This document shows positions 1 to 8,382 of a DNA stretch of 16,588 bases, piece by piece. The translations under genes and the position numbers were made by a program. Source of the stretch: Bacteroidota bacterium. Its GTDB lineage: Bacteria > Bacteroidota > Bacteroidia > Flavobacteriales > Weeksellaceae. The stretch is from assembly GCA_023419095.1 (NCBI GenBank), contig JAEZYN010000090.1:1-16588 (forward strand), written 5' to 3'. Under the pieces are notes generated by a model that saw nothing but the letters and a program-made list of their open reading frames with translations, had not been told where the DNA came from and searched no databases. Position 1 is the stretch's first letter; each line of letters begins with the position of its first letter.

Positions 1-315
1 CTTCATTTCTGCTTCCAGTTCTTCCGCCGAAAGTTGCTGTGGAAGATACTGCTCTATCACTTTCATCTGCGCAGATTCTACCTCGGCCAAATCAGAACGG
101 TTCTGCGCCATAAAGTGGTCATAAGAATCTTTGCGCTGCTTTATCATACGCTGCAAAATCGCGATCTCCTGTTCAGCCGAAATATCGGATCCTTTGCCTT
201 CGGTTTTCAGCAGGATAATCTGCGCTTTTACGGCGCGCAGTGCGTCCAGCGCCGTTTTGTTTTTCTCGCGCATGGCATTTTTTATTGCCTCGCTTATTTT
301 TTCTTCTAAGTTCAT
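1..315 (-). CDS. YqeY/GatB-like domain protein, partial (C-terminus off the left edge)
   Basis: The frame starts at an ATG at 315-313 and stays open for 105 codons to base 1, so the C-terminal part is missing. The translation begins MNLEEKISEAIKNAMREKNK and continues through 'ALDALRAVKAQIILLKTEG', 'EIAILQRMIKQRKDSY' and 'VIEQYLPQQLS'. This pattern is typical of the small YqeY family (about 150 residues), which is related to the tRNA-binding tail domain of GatB, the amidotransferase subunit. The family's cellular role is poorly known, and a link to tRNA or amidotransferase function rests only on the domain similarity. It starts 11 bp after the ftsZ stop on the same strand, so it is probably co-transcribed as the last visible gene of the cluster. 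I am confident of the family but not of a function. Confidence 0.85.
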   Translation of the reverse strand, partial: MNLEEKISEAIKNAMREKNKTALDALRAVKAQIILLKTEGKGSDISAEQEIAILQRMIKQRKDSYDHFMAQNRSDLAEVESAQMKVIEQYLPQQLSAEELEAEMK

Positions 316-326
316 CTGCTTAAAAT

Positions 327-2147
327 TTAGTCAACGTCTTTATTCAAAAATCTGTTTTCACGTACCTGCATTCTTCCGTTTTCGTCAGACAGAAAGCTGT
401 TGATTCGCTGTTCGGAAGGTTTGTTGCCATCAATTGAAATGTTTTTGCGACGGAAAGCCGGCACTTTTTCAAAATCATTGTCAGCTTCTGACGTTTGGTA
501 ACGGGAATTGAATTCTTTCAGTTTATTTCTTCTTTCTGTCACCTTCTCGCTGGACGCGGGTTTGGTGATAAAGGTGAAATCGTCTTCAATCTCAAATTTC
601 TCTATTTCAGCGCTTTTCTCTTCTACCTGTTCTTCAAATTTCTCAGGCGCGGGAACCGGCTGCACGCTGGCTTGGGCTTTGGGCTGTTCTGTTTTAGCTT
701 TGGGCTCTTCAGTCGGTTCGTTTACGAAAAAATTGATCTCGTTTTTTTCTTCTGTTTTAAAGAAATTTGGCTCATCTTCAGGCGTTTTTGTATCAAAATC
801 AAATGTGATGGCCTGTGACTCCGGGAAATCATTGTTTTGATCAAAGGAGAACAGATCCACCGGACGTTCCGGTGTGTTCAGATTGAAGGTCTGCTCTGGA
901 AGTTCTGTGTCCGTCAGGCTGAAGAACTGTGCTTCAGAAGATTGCGTCTTTCCTGAAGTGGCACGCGCTTCCGGCGCTCTTGAACCTGAGTTTGGAGCAG
1001 GTGCGTCATCTTCATCATCAAGAACGAATAGACCTTTGCGCTCCTCGCGCTTCATTTCGTCGCGGCTGTCACGGTATGAAAACGGTGATTCCTGATGGCT
1101 TTTCGGTGAAACGGCATCCGACAGGGAGATCTTTATTTTCTCTGAAATACCTGAATGTTTTTCGTGCTCTTTCGCAAAACCTGTCGCAATCACAAGTACG
1201 CTCACTGCATCACCCAATTCTTCGTCTGTGCCCACACCGAAAATAATGTCAGCTGTGTTGCCCGCCTCTTTCTGGATATGATCCATTATTACGCCTATTT
1301 CGTCCATCGTCACTTCTTCCGAACCGCTTCGGATGAGAAGCAGAACGTTTCGTGCGCCGGTAATTTTGTTGTCATTAAGCAGAGGAGAATCGAGCGCTTT
1401 TTTCACTGCTTCCTCGGCTTTGTTTTCGCCAGAAGCGATTCCGTTAGACATCAGTGCAGTACCGGAATTTGCAAGTACCGATTTAGCATCACGGAAGTCA
1501 ATATTAACATCAAAATAACCCGTAATCACTTCTGCCATGCCTTTTGCGGCATTCGTTAAAACCTCATCGGCCTTAGAAAAGCCTGATTTAAAACCAAGAT
1601 TCCCGTACTGCTGGCGAAGTTTGTCATTATTAATAACAATCAGCGAGTCTACATTGTTTCTTAATTTGTCAAGACCCAGGTCTGCCTGCTCCAAACGTCT
1701 TTTCCCTTCAAAACTGAACGGAACGGTCACAATTCCCACGGTAAGAATGCCCATATCTTTGGCAACTTTTGCAATTACAGGTGCCGCACCTGTTCCGGTT
1801 CCACCGCCCATTCCGGCGGTGATAAATACCATTTTTGTATTCTGGCCCATTGCAGCTTTGATATCTTCGATGCTTTCGATCGCCGCTTTTTCGCCGACTT
1901 CAGGATCAGCTCCGGCGCCCAAACCTTCGGTAATGGTAACGCCCAGTTGAACTTTATTCGCAACCGGATTATTATCCAAAGTCTGCGCATCGGTGTTGCA
2001 GATCACGAAATCTACACCGTGGATACCCCGCTCATACATGTGTTTCAGGGCATTGTTTCCTCCGCCACCTACACCGATCACTTTTATAATTGAAGAATTG
2101 CCTTTAGGTAAATCAAAGGAGAATCCTGCAGTATTCATGTTTTCCAT
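327..2147 (-). CDS. ftsZ: Cell division protein FtsZ, with a very long C-terminal tail
   Basis: Tubulin-like GTPase that polymerises into the cytokinetic ring at midcell. The GTPase core covers about residues 18-325. It has the nucleotide-binding GVGGGGNNA (25-33), the tubulin signature GGGTGTG (114-120), and the T7 catalytic loop NIDFRD (215-220) with both Asp residues present. At 606 residues it is much longer than E. coli FtsZ (383). The extra length is a low-complexity linker of about 230 residues (roughly 330-560) rich in Glu, Pro, Lys, Ser and Phe. A conserved-tail-like motif VPAFRRKN (562-569) resembles the FtsA/ZipA-binding peptide, but it is followed by 37 more residues ending RFLNKDVD. 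M1 was chosen as the start; M4 is possible, and neither has a clear Shine-Dalgarno site. It lies 70 bp after ftsA. Confidence 0.97.
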   Translation of the reverse strand: MENMNTAGFSFDLPKGNSSIIKVIGVGGGGNNALKHMYERGIHGVDFVICNTDAQTLDNNPVANKVQLGVTITEGLGAGADPEVGEKAAIESIEDIKAAMGQNTKMVFITAGMGGGTGTGAAPVIAKVAKDMGILTVGIVTVPFSFEGKRRLEQADLGLDKLRNNVDSLIVINNDKLRQQYGNLGFKSGFSKADEVLTNAAKGMAEVITGYFDVNIDFRDAKSVLANSGTALMSNGIASGENKAEEAVKKALDSPLLNDNKITGARNVLLLIRSGSEEVTMDEIGVIMDHIQKEAGNTADIIFGVGTDEELGDAVSVLVIATGFAKEHEKHSGISEKIKISLSDAVSPKSHQESPFSYRDSRDEMKREERKGLFVLDDEDDAPAPNSGSRAPEARATSGKTQSSEAQFFSLTDTELPEQTFNLNTPERPVDLFSFDQNNDFPESQAITFDFDTKTPEDEPNFFKTEEKNEINFFVNEPTEEPKAKTEQPKAQASVQPVPAPEKFEEQVEEKSAEIEKFEIEDDFTFITKPASSEKVTERRNKLKEFNSRYQTSEADNDFEKVPAFRRKNISIDGNKPSEQRINSFLSDENGRMQVRENRFLNKDVD

Positions 2148-2163
2148 AACTTAATTTTTTTGT

Positions 2164-2197
2164 TGATAATGATTGATGGTGATGAAATCAATTATCA
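2164..2197 (-). repeat. Imperfect hairpin in the ftsA-ftsZ gap
   Basis: In the 70-bp gap between ftsA and ftsZ, ATTGAT (2172-2177) pairs with ATCAAT (2187-2192) across a 9-base loop. The stem extends by TGATA/TATCA (2164-2168 with 2193-2197) after a 3-base bulge. It is A/T-rich, is not followed by a strong T-run in the direction of transcription, and may be chance. A role as a processing or translation-control element for ftsZ mRNA is only a possibility. Confidence 0.2.
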
Positions 2198-2217
2198 TTC
2201 ATCAGATGTTTCTTTAT

Positions 2218-3579
2218 TTATTCTACCTCTTCAAAGAATTTTTTTACACTTTCCATGATTTTTTCGCCAATGGTGAGCTTCTTGCGGCGTTTTTCTGCCG
2301 GTATTTTTTCAGTCTGGGTCTCTTCTACGGAATTTTCAGCTGGCTGCAGTGATGATTCTGCTCCAGTTTCAGTTGTTGTTTCCGTTTCCTTTTTTGGCAA
2401 ACTTCCGGTTTTTTTATCACGGATTTTTAAACTTTCCATTAAGAGCCCGATAGACGTAGCGAATTCCGGCCCTTTTAGCGATTGGTTTTTGTCATTCGCA
2501 ATATATTCATTGGCAAAACCGATTCGGCTGTCGAAGCCGGTTGTGTAGTTGGCCAATTGCCTCAAATTCTTCAGGTTAGAACCACCACCCGTGAGCACGA
2601 TTCCTGCGATGAGTTTTTTCTTCTGCTCAAAAGCGCCGTAGGCTTTAAGTTCTGTATTCACCATTTCAAGGATTTCTTCAACGCGGGCGTTCACTACCTG
2701 CGCAAGAGTTTTTAACGAAATTTCCTTATCCGGACGTCCGTGAAGTCCCGGAATAGTGACGAAAGTGCTGTCTCGCTCAAGTTCAGGAACCGCAGAGCCG
2801 AATTTTACTTTCAGTTGCTCAGCATGCGCTTCAATGATCGAGCATCCTTCTTTAATATCTTCTGTGATGATGCCGCCACCATATGGAATCACACAGGTGT
2901 GACGGATAATGTTGTCTTTAAAGATGGCGATATCAGTAGTTCCGCCGCCAATATCCACAATGGCAACGCCGGCTTCTTTTTCTTCCTTGGTGAGAACTGC
3001 CTCAGAGGACGCAAGCGGCTCCAGCGTGAGTGCTTCCATCTCCAGACCCGCTTCTTTTACGCAACGTGCAATATTCCGGATGCTGCCCATTTGGCCTACC
3101 ACAACGTGAAAATTTGCTTCCAGCCTTTTGCCGTGCATACCGATTGGCTCGTGAATTTCGCCTTCCGAATCGATCTTGTACTCTTGCGGAAGCACGTGGA
3201 TGATCTCCTCGCCCGGCAACATCACCAACTTTTTTACCTGCTCTTTCAGTTTCTCAATGTCATCCTCTGTGATGTACTGGTCCGGGTTTTCGCGCATTAT
3301 ATAGTCGGAATGCTGCAGCGAACGGATGTGTTTGCCCGCAATACCTACAGTCACTTTGCGGATTTCAACTCCTGAACTTGACTGCGCCTGCATCACCGCC
3401 GCGCGGATTGACTGAATAGTCTGCGAAATATTGTTCACAATACCTTTGTGAACCCCTAAACTTCTTGCTGTGCCCACACCCAGCACGTCTATTTTGCCGT
3501 GCGTGTTTCGGCGCCCGACGATGGCCACAATCTTTGTGGTACCGATGTCGAGCCCTACTGAATACTCGTGATTTTCCAT
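2218..3579 (-). CDS. ftsA: Cell division protein FtsA, actin-like membrane tether
   Basis: Actin/Hsp70-fold ATPase that tethers FtsZ filaments to the inner membrane and helps recruit later division proteins. The phosphate-1 motif is LDIGTTKIVAIVG (10-22), phosphate-2 is VDIGGGTTDIA (208-218), and the adenosine motif is VLTGGGSNL (328-336). The region about 85-165, between the first core strands and the rest, fits the 1C subdomain that is specific to FtsA. After about residue 388 there is a Thr/Glu-rich linker. A final Lys- and Phe-rich segment (about 433-453, containing IGEKIMESVKKFF) looks like the amphipathic membrane-targeting helix. Its 453 residues compare with 420 in E. coli. It lies between ftsQ (51-bp gap) and ftsZ (70-bp gap) in the usual order. 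No Shine-Dalgarno site is evident; the bases before the ATG are A-rich. Confidence 0.97.
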   Translation of the reverse strand: MENHEYSVGLDIGTTKIVAIVGRRNTHGKIDVLGVGTARSLGVHKGIVNNISQTIQSIRAAVMQAQSSSGVEIRKVTVGIAGKHIRSLQHSDYIMRENPDQYITEDDIEKLKEQVKKLVMLPGEEIIHVLPQEYKIDSEGEIHEPIGMHGKRLEANFHVVVGQMGSIRNIARCVKEAGLEMEALTLEPLASSEAVLTKEEKEAGVAIVDIGGGTTDIAIFKDNIIRHTCVIPYGGGIITEDIKEGCSIIEAHAEQLKVKFGSAVPELERDSTFVTIPGLHGRPDKEISLKTLAQVVNARVEEILEMVNTELKAYGAFEQKKKLIAGIVLTGGGSNLKNLRQLANYTTGFDSRIGFANEYIANDKNQSLKGPEFATSIGLLMESLKIRDKKTGSLPKKETETTTETGAESSLQPAENSVEETQTEKIPAEKRRKKLTIGEKIMESVKKFFEEVE

Positions 3580-3630
3580 TTTTATGCCGATTTGATTTTT
3601 TTAAATTTTTTAAACTTTTCTTACATCATC

Positions 3631-4617
3631 TTATTCTATTTTAACCTTTGCCTTCGGCGTAGAACTTTTTGTTTCCGATTTTTTCACGCTCTTAGATTGC
3701 GGTGATTCGGTTTGTTTCTTTGCTTCAGGTTTTGTTTTTTCAGCCCCTTTCGCCTTTTCGCGCAGCTTTGCAGCAGGTTTTTCTGACGTTTTCCTTACAG
3801 CGCCTGTAGAAACTGCAGCGGGCCTGATTCCCGGCGGCAAGGCGATTTTTGCGAGTTCACGGTTGCCGACTTTCAGGATGCTGTCATTTTCCTCAAATCT
3901 CGGGTTCAACGTTGTAACAATCTGGTTGCTGTACTTCACCGAAACTTTTGTGTATTTTTCGGGCTGTTGATAGACCAGAAATTTCTCAACAAATGCTTTA
4001 AAGCCTTTCACTTTTAAATTAATATTATCTAAGTCGCCGATTTCAACTTTATAATTTCCCTGACTCGTGAGCAGATTGTACCCGCCTTTTTCTTTAGAAA
4101 TCCCGATAAAGAACTTTTTACTGAAAGGGTCGTTATCGATTTTATTCACGAGTTCCGCAATACTTTTATAGTCCTCCCGCGGCACATCTCCGGTTACCAA
4201 CATGCATGGAAATGAGTAGTTTTTCGAAACCGGAAATTCTACACCGTTTGCATCTACATAGAAATCTTCTTCATTCTTGGTGAGCCGGAAAGCGGGCACT
4301 TTTTGTCTGATATCCAGATTCAGATTACCGTTCAGGTTTAAGTAAACATTTGCGCTGTCAATGGCCGGCAGACTGTTTAGCTCTTTCTCGAGTTCAGGAA
4401 TTTTAATGTCACCTACGATTCCGGATGTGTTAGATCTGCGCACGATTTCGCGAACATCTTTCTCATCTACGAAATAAACCGGATGTGAAGTCGGAATCAT
4501 ATTTACCGTCACTTTTTCCATCGGTTTACTGTTAAACCTTTTCAGCGAAAAACTTAGCAAAAATCCGAAGATGATCACGGTGATTACTATTTTTAATATT
4601 CTGAACTTCTTTTTCAT
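3631..4617 (-). CDS. ftsQ: Cell division protein FtsQ/DivIB, with a Lys-rich C-terminal tail
   Basis: Bitopic inner-membrane protein that links the cytoplasmic ring to the periplasmic FtsL and FtsI machinery. A short basic cytoplasmic end (KKKFR) is followed by one membrane segment (about 8-24). Then come a POTRA-like region (about 34-105, with 'LPAIDSANVYLNLNG') and a beta domain to about residue 240. The sequence is weakly conserved, so the call rests on topology and on its place between murC and ftsA. Residues about 264-328 form an Ala/Lys/Pro/Ser-rich, strongly basic tail that the E. coli protein (276 residues) lacks. The start codon overlaps the murC stop (ATGA), which points to translational coupling. 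Confidence 0.9.
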   Translation of the reverse strand: MKKKFRILKIVITVIIFGFLLSFSLKRFNSKPMEKVTVNMIPTSHPVYFVDEKDVREIVRRSNTSGIVGDIKIPELEKELNSLPAIDSANVYLNLNGNLNLDIRQKVPAFRLTKNEEDFYVDANGVEFPVSKNYSFPCMLVTGDVPREDYKSIAELVNKIDNDPFSKKFFIGISKEKGGYNLLTSQGNYKVEIGDLDNINLKVKGFKAFVEKFLVYQQPEKYTKVSVKYSNQIVTTLNPRFEENDSILKVGNRELAKIALPPGIRPAAVSTGAVRKTSEKPAAKLREKAKGAEKTKPEAKKQTESPQSKSVKKSETKSSTPKAKVKIE

Positions 4618-6002
4618 CCTTTAGCTTCAGCTTTAGGCAAATCAGCCTGCGCAGACTGCCATTTTACTATATCATCATACAGCGTATCGATATTTCCCGC
4701 GCCTACTGTAAGCAGGACGTCGAAATCTTTATTTTTAATTTTTTCAAATGTTTCATCCAGACCTGTCACTTCCTTCTTTTTAAGTCTAATCTTTCCGGCA
4801 AGCCAATCAGAAGTCACGCCTTCAAAATTTTCCTGAAGTTCGCGCGCCGGATAAATATCAAGCAGTAATAATTCGTCCGCAGCTTCCAGACTTCCGGCAA
4901 ACGCGTCGGCGAAGTCACGTGTACGGCTGAAAAGATGTGGCTGGAAGGCAACCAGAAGTTTCTTACCCGGGTAAAACGTCCTGATGGAGCCGATTACCGC
5001 GTTTAGTTCTGTCGGATGATGTGCGTAATCGTCGATGTAGATCTTTCCGTTCGCAAAACGGTGTTTTGTGTAGCGGCGCTTGATGCCTTTAAAAGTTGAA
5101 ATTCCATGCTGGAGCGTTTGCATTTCAACTCCAAAACTCTGAAGCAGTGCAATGGCAGCGGTGGCATTCTCAACATTGTGAATTCCCGGAATTTCCCACT
5201 CAAAAGTGGTTACTTCCGCATTCGTATCATGGAAATCGAAGCAGATCTTATCGCCTTCCTCACGGATATTGTCTGAAAAATAATCTGCCGGTTCATTTAC
5301 CGCATAGGTTACGGCAGGCCGACCGATATCGATGCCTTTTCGCACAAAAATCTGCCGGTCAGCAGCAACAAGTGCAGCAAAATCACGGAAACCCTGCTCT
5401 ATGGTAGCCGTATCGCCGTAAATATCAAGATGATCGGCATCTGTAGAGGTGATCACGGCCCAATCGGGTGAGAGCTGCAGGAAGCTTCGGTCATACTCAT
5501 CGGCTTCCATCACCGAGATTTCAGTTCCGTTGTATGCAAAATTTGATTTAAAATTTTCGGCAATACCACCCAGAAATGCGGAAAACGGCAAATCTGCTTG
5601 CTTGCTTAAATGCGCCATCAGCGAAGACGTTGTGGTCTTGCCATGGGTTCCGGCAACCGCAATGCTTGTTGTGTTTTGCGTTATAAGACCCAGAACTTTA
5701 GCTCTTTTAAGTACCGTAAAGCCATTTTGATTAAAATAATCTAAAATACCGAGTTTCTTTATCGCCGGTGTGTAAATAACCAACGTATTTTCCGGATTCA
5801 AAGATTGGATTCCTGTATCGATTTTATCCTCGAAAGAAATACGTATTCCTTCCGAAACAAGAGATTCCGTCAATTTGGTTACGGTACGGTCATAACCCAG
5901 AACATTGTTGCCGGCCGCCTGAAAATAACGCGACAGCGCGCTCATGCCGATACCGCCGATGCCGACAAAATAAAAATTCTGGTATGATGCTAAAGTTTTC
6001 AT
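4614..6002 (-). CDS. murC: UDP-N-acetylmuramate--L-alanine ligase MurC
   Basis: Cytoplasmic ATP-dependent ligase that adds L-alanine to UDP-MurNAc, the first amino acid of the peptidoglycan stem peptide. The N-terminal Rossmann domain carries GIGGIGMS (14-21). The central domain has the P-loop AGTHGKTTT (117-125), the metal and substrate motif EADEYDRSF (166-174), and DADHLDIYG (188-196). The C-terminal domain carries DDYAHHPTE and FQPHLFSRT, which are diagnostic of MurC among the Mur ligases. Its 462 residues match the family size. It follows murG with a 7-bp gap and overlaps ftsQ by 4 bp. A ddl gene, which follows murC in many proteobacterial clusters, is absent here. Confidence 0.98.
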   Translation of the reverse strand: MKTLASYQNFYFVGIGGIGMSALSRYFQAAGNNVLGYDRTVTKLTESLVSEGIRISFEDKIDTGIQSLNPENTLVIYTPAIKKLGILDYFNQNGFTVLKRAKVLGLITQNTTSIAVAGTHGKTTTSSLMAHLSKQADLPFSAFLGGIAENFKSNFAYNGTEISVMEADEYDRSFLQLSPDWAVITSTDADHLDIYGDTATIEQGFRDFAALVAADRQIFVRKGIDIGRPAVTYAVNEPADYFSDNIREEGDKICFDFHDTNAEVTTFEWEIPGIHNVENATAAIALLQSFGVEMQTLQHGISTFKGIKRRYTKHRFANGKIYIDDYAHHPTELNAVIGSIRTFYPGKKLLVAFQPHLFSRTRDFADAFAGSLEAADELLLLDIYPARELQENFEGVTSDWLAGKIRLKKKEVTGLDETFEKIKNKDFDVLLTVGAGNIDTLYDDIVKWQSAQADLPKAEAKG

Positions 6003-6009
6003 TCAGTTA

Positions 6010-7122
6010 TTAGGCTCTAATTTGAAGTGATGACAATATTTCGTCAACAATCTGTTCTGTTGCATTTGGTTTGGCAAAAAACGCGATGTTCTCTGCCATT
6101 TCGCGGCGCAGGTTTTCATTTTCGCTAATTTCTATAAGTGTAGACCAAAAATCGGTTTCCATGTCTGCATCTTTCACCATCCTCGCTGCATTTCTTTCTA
6201 CTAAAGTTTGGGCGTTTTTTGTCTGATGATCTTCCGCGGCAAACGGAAACGGCACCAGCAATACAGCTTTTTTAGCCATCGCCAGCTCAGAAATTGAGAT
6301 AGCACCCGCCCTCGAAACTATCACATCGGCCGCGGAGTAAGCAAGATGCATGTTGCTGATAAATTCCGCTATCTGCAGATTTCGGCACTGGCGGCTTTCG
6401 GTTTCTTTGTAAATCGTCTGATAATCGGTTTTTCCGGTTTGCCAGATGAGTTGGTAATCTTTGTCCAGAACTTTCCTGAGATTGGCCTTCCAGGCGTTAT
6501 TCAGCGTGCGTGAACCCAAAGAGCCTCCGACCGAAAGGATCGTCAATTTTTGTGGATCGAGGCCTAATTTTTCCTTTGCGGTTTCAGAATCAATCAAATC
6601 CTGAACGATTGTATTTCTAACCGGATTTCCCAAAAATAATGTGCGCGTTCCGGAGAAAAACTTTTCCATATTCGGATAAGCCGTGAAAACTGCCTGCGCT
6701 TTTTTAGCCAAAAACATATTGGTCTTGCCCGGCAGTGAATTCTGTTCCTGCACGAAAATAGGTGTACCGGAAAAGGCGGATGCAAAAAGCGCCGGACCAC
6801 TCGCAAACCCACCCGTTCCAACAGCGAAATCAGGTTTAAAGACTTTGACGATGTGGCGCATTTTCACCAACGATGATAATACCTTAAATGGAAGATTCAC
6901 GTTTTTCAGCAAATTGCCGCGATCGAAGCCCGAAATATTTAAACCGATAATCCTATAGTTAGCCTGTGGAACTTTCTCCATTTCCATTTTACCTTCAGCA
7001 CCAATAAACAGAAATTCTGCATCCGGAAACCTTTTGCGGATTTCGTCTGCAATTGCAATCGCCGGAAAGATGTGTCCACCTGTACCGCCGCCGCTTATCA
7101 ATATTTTAAGTTTTCTGTTCAT
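6010..7122 (-). CDS. murG: UDP-GlcNAc transferase MurG (lipid II synthesis)
   Basis: GT-B fold glycosyltransferase at the inner face of the membrane. It transfers GlcNAc from UDP-GlcNAc to lipid I to give lipid II. The N-terminal glycine loop is GGGTGGHIFPA (11-21), followed by VGTGGFASGP (101-110) and EQNSLPGKTN (126-135). The C-terminal domain has the second glycine loop GGSLGSR (199-205), the donor-binding SRAGAISISEL (270-280), and PFPFAAEDHQ (291-300). All hallmark motifs are present, and 370 residues is the usual size. It sits 26 bp after ftsW and 7 bp before murC. Confidence 0.98.
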   Translation of the reverse strand: MNRKLKILISGGGTGGHIFPAIAIADEIRKRFPDAEFLFIGAEGKMEMEKVPQANYRIIGLNISGFDRGNLLKNVNLPFKVLSSLVKMRHIVKVFKPDFAVGTGGFASGPALFASAFSGTPIFVQEQNSLPGKTNMFLAKKAQAVFTAYPNMEKFFSGTRTLFLGNPVRNTIVQDLIDSETAKEKLGLDPQKLTILSVGGSLGSRTLNNAWKANLRKVLDKDYQLIWQTGKTDYQTIYKETESRQCRNLQIAEFISNMHLAYSAADVIVSRAGAISISELAMAKKAVLLVPFPFAAEDHQTKNAQTLVERNAARMVKDADMETDFWSTLIEISENENLRREMAENIAFFAKPNATEQIVDEILSSLQIRA

Positions 7123-7148
7123 TTTGTTGCCATTTGGCTTTAAAAATT

Positions 7149-8378
7149 CTAAGCTATATCGTTAATCTCCGCTATATTCTGTTTTTTTCCCATGCCTTCT
7201 TCATCGTAAATCTGAATTCTGGAACTTACTGTAAGAATAATTCCAAGTTGGATATAAGTCACCAGCATCGACGTTCCGCCGTAACTGATCAGCGGCAAAG
7301 GCTGTCCGGTCACCGGAATGAGATTGACGGCAACGGCGATATTCACCGCGAGCTGCACAAAAATCATGATGCCCAGACTCAGTACGAGTAAACTGCCGAA
7401 AAAAGCCGGCATCTTACTCGCAATCATCACGATGCGGATGATCATAATTAAATAAAGTCCAATAAGTATAAAAGCCCCTACAAAACCGTATTCTTCTACG
7501 ATGATGGCGAAGATAAAGTCGGACGCCGATTGCGGAAGCATTTGTTTCAACGCGCTTTTTCCCGGACCCATACCGGCGATCCCGCCATGTACTATAGCGG
7601 CTTTCGCCTGCATCACCTGATAATTTTTGGCTTTATCTACTTCGTTCTCGATCTGGTTTGGCTGTTTTGAGTTCAAGAAAACCTCAACACGGCTCATCCA
7701 GGTATGAACACGGTTATTTTCAATTAAATCTGTCTTTAAAGCAACCAACATAAAAACACCTATGGCCACTGAGGAAATGCCGATAAAACCGAAAATGTAC
7801 TTTTTATTGAGCTGCCCGATCAGCATTACAGCTAATGAGACAATTAAAATCATCAGCGCAGTGGAACCGTTATCTTTAGCTACAAGTGCGAAAACCAGCA
7901 ATACAGGCCCGAAAATGAACAGCAGGTTTTCCCATGTCTGGCGTTTCCGCTTTATTTTTTTGGTTAGGTAACGGCACAGGTAGATGATGAGGAAGAGGTA
8001 TGCAAAAGATGAAGGCTGGAAAGAGATCGGCGTGCCCGGAATCTTCAGCCAGCGCGAGGCGGACGCCCCGTCAATCGTCTGACCCGTCACCATCGTTAAT
8101 CCTAAAAGCAGTACCATCACTACAAGGCCGATGCTGCTCAGTTTACCGATGTGTTCATACCTGAAAACGCCGACTCCGCGCATTATCGCAAGGCCTAACA
8201 ACACAAAAAAAGTGTGCTTGAAGAGATGTGAAGTGGTGGTTCCGCTGTTCACGATATATTCCAAATTAGAACTCGCTGAATAAACAGGGAACACCGAGAA
8301 AAACGAGATCAGCAGGATCACGCTCCACAGCACTTTGTCGCCTTTCAGCAGTTCATTTTTGTTTTCAGTTACTTGCAT
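7149..8378 (-). CDS. ftsW: Septal peptidoglycan polymerase FtsW (SEDS family)
   Basis: Polytopic SEDS glycosyltransferase that polymerises lipid II at the septum together with FtsI. About ten membrane segments are visible, starting near residues 16-34 and 54-72 and ending near 372-388. The large periplasmic loop (about 217-285) ends in PQSASDFIFAIIVEEYG (282-298). Asp287 there aligns with the catalytic Asp known in RodA. The SEDS signature PLPLISYGGTSM lies at 360-371. The usual QPSE..K motif after the third segment reads QPSSFAYL (121-128), so its Glu and Lys are replaced. The flanking murD and murG genes argue for FtsW over RodA. The murD stop lies 4 bp after this gene's neighbouring start region, in a tightly packed stretch. 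Confidence 0.96.
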   Translation of the reverse strand: MQVTENKNELLKGDKVLWSVILLISFFSVFPVYSASSNLEYIVNSGTTTSHLFKHTFFVLLGLAIMRGVGVFRYEHIGKLSSIGLVVMVLLLGLTMVTGQTIDGASASRWLKIPGTPISFQPSSFAYLFLIIYLCRYLTKKIKRKRQTWENLLFIFGPVLLVFALVAKDNGSTALMILIVSLAVMLIGQLNKKYIFGFIGISSVAIGVFMLVALKTDLIENNRVHTWMSRVEVFLNSKQPNQIENEVDKAKNYQVMQAKAAIVHGGIAGMGPGKSALKQMLPQSASDFIFAIIVEEYGFVGAFILIGLYLIMIIRIVMIASKMPAFFGSLLVLSLGIMIFVQLAVNIAVAVNLIPVTGQPLPLISYGGTSMLVTYIQLGIILTVSSRIQIYDEEGMGKKQNIAEINDIA

Positions 8379-8382
8379 CTTT

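Noticed and set aside
2740..3375. Long open frame (211 codons) on the plus strand opposite ftsA
   Set aside because: It lies wholly antisense to a well-conserved gene, its translation is rich in Phe, His and Cys with no known motif, and it has no promoter or start context.
3580..3630. A/T-rich repeats in the ftsQ-ftsA gap as a terminator or promoter
   Set aside because: The runs are low-complexity A and T without a G/C stem or a TANNTTTG box in the coding direction.
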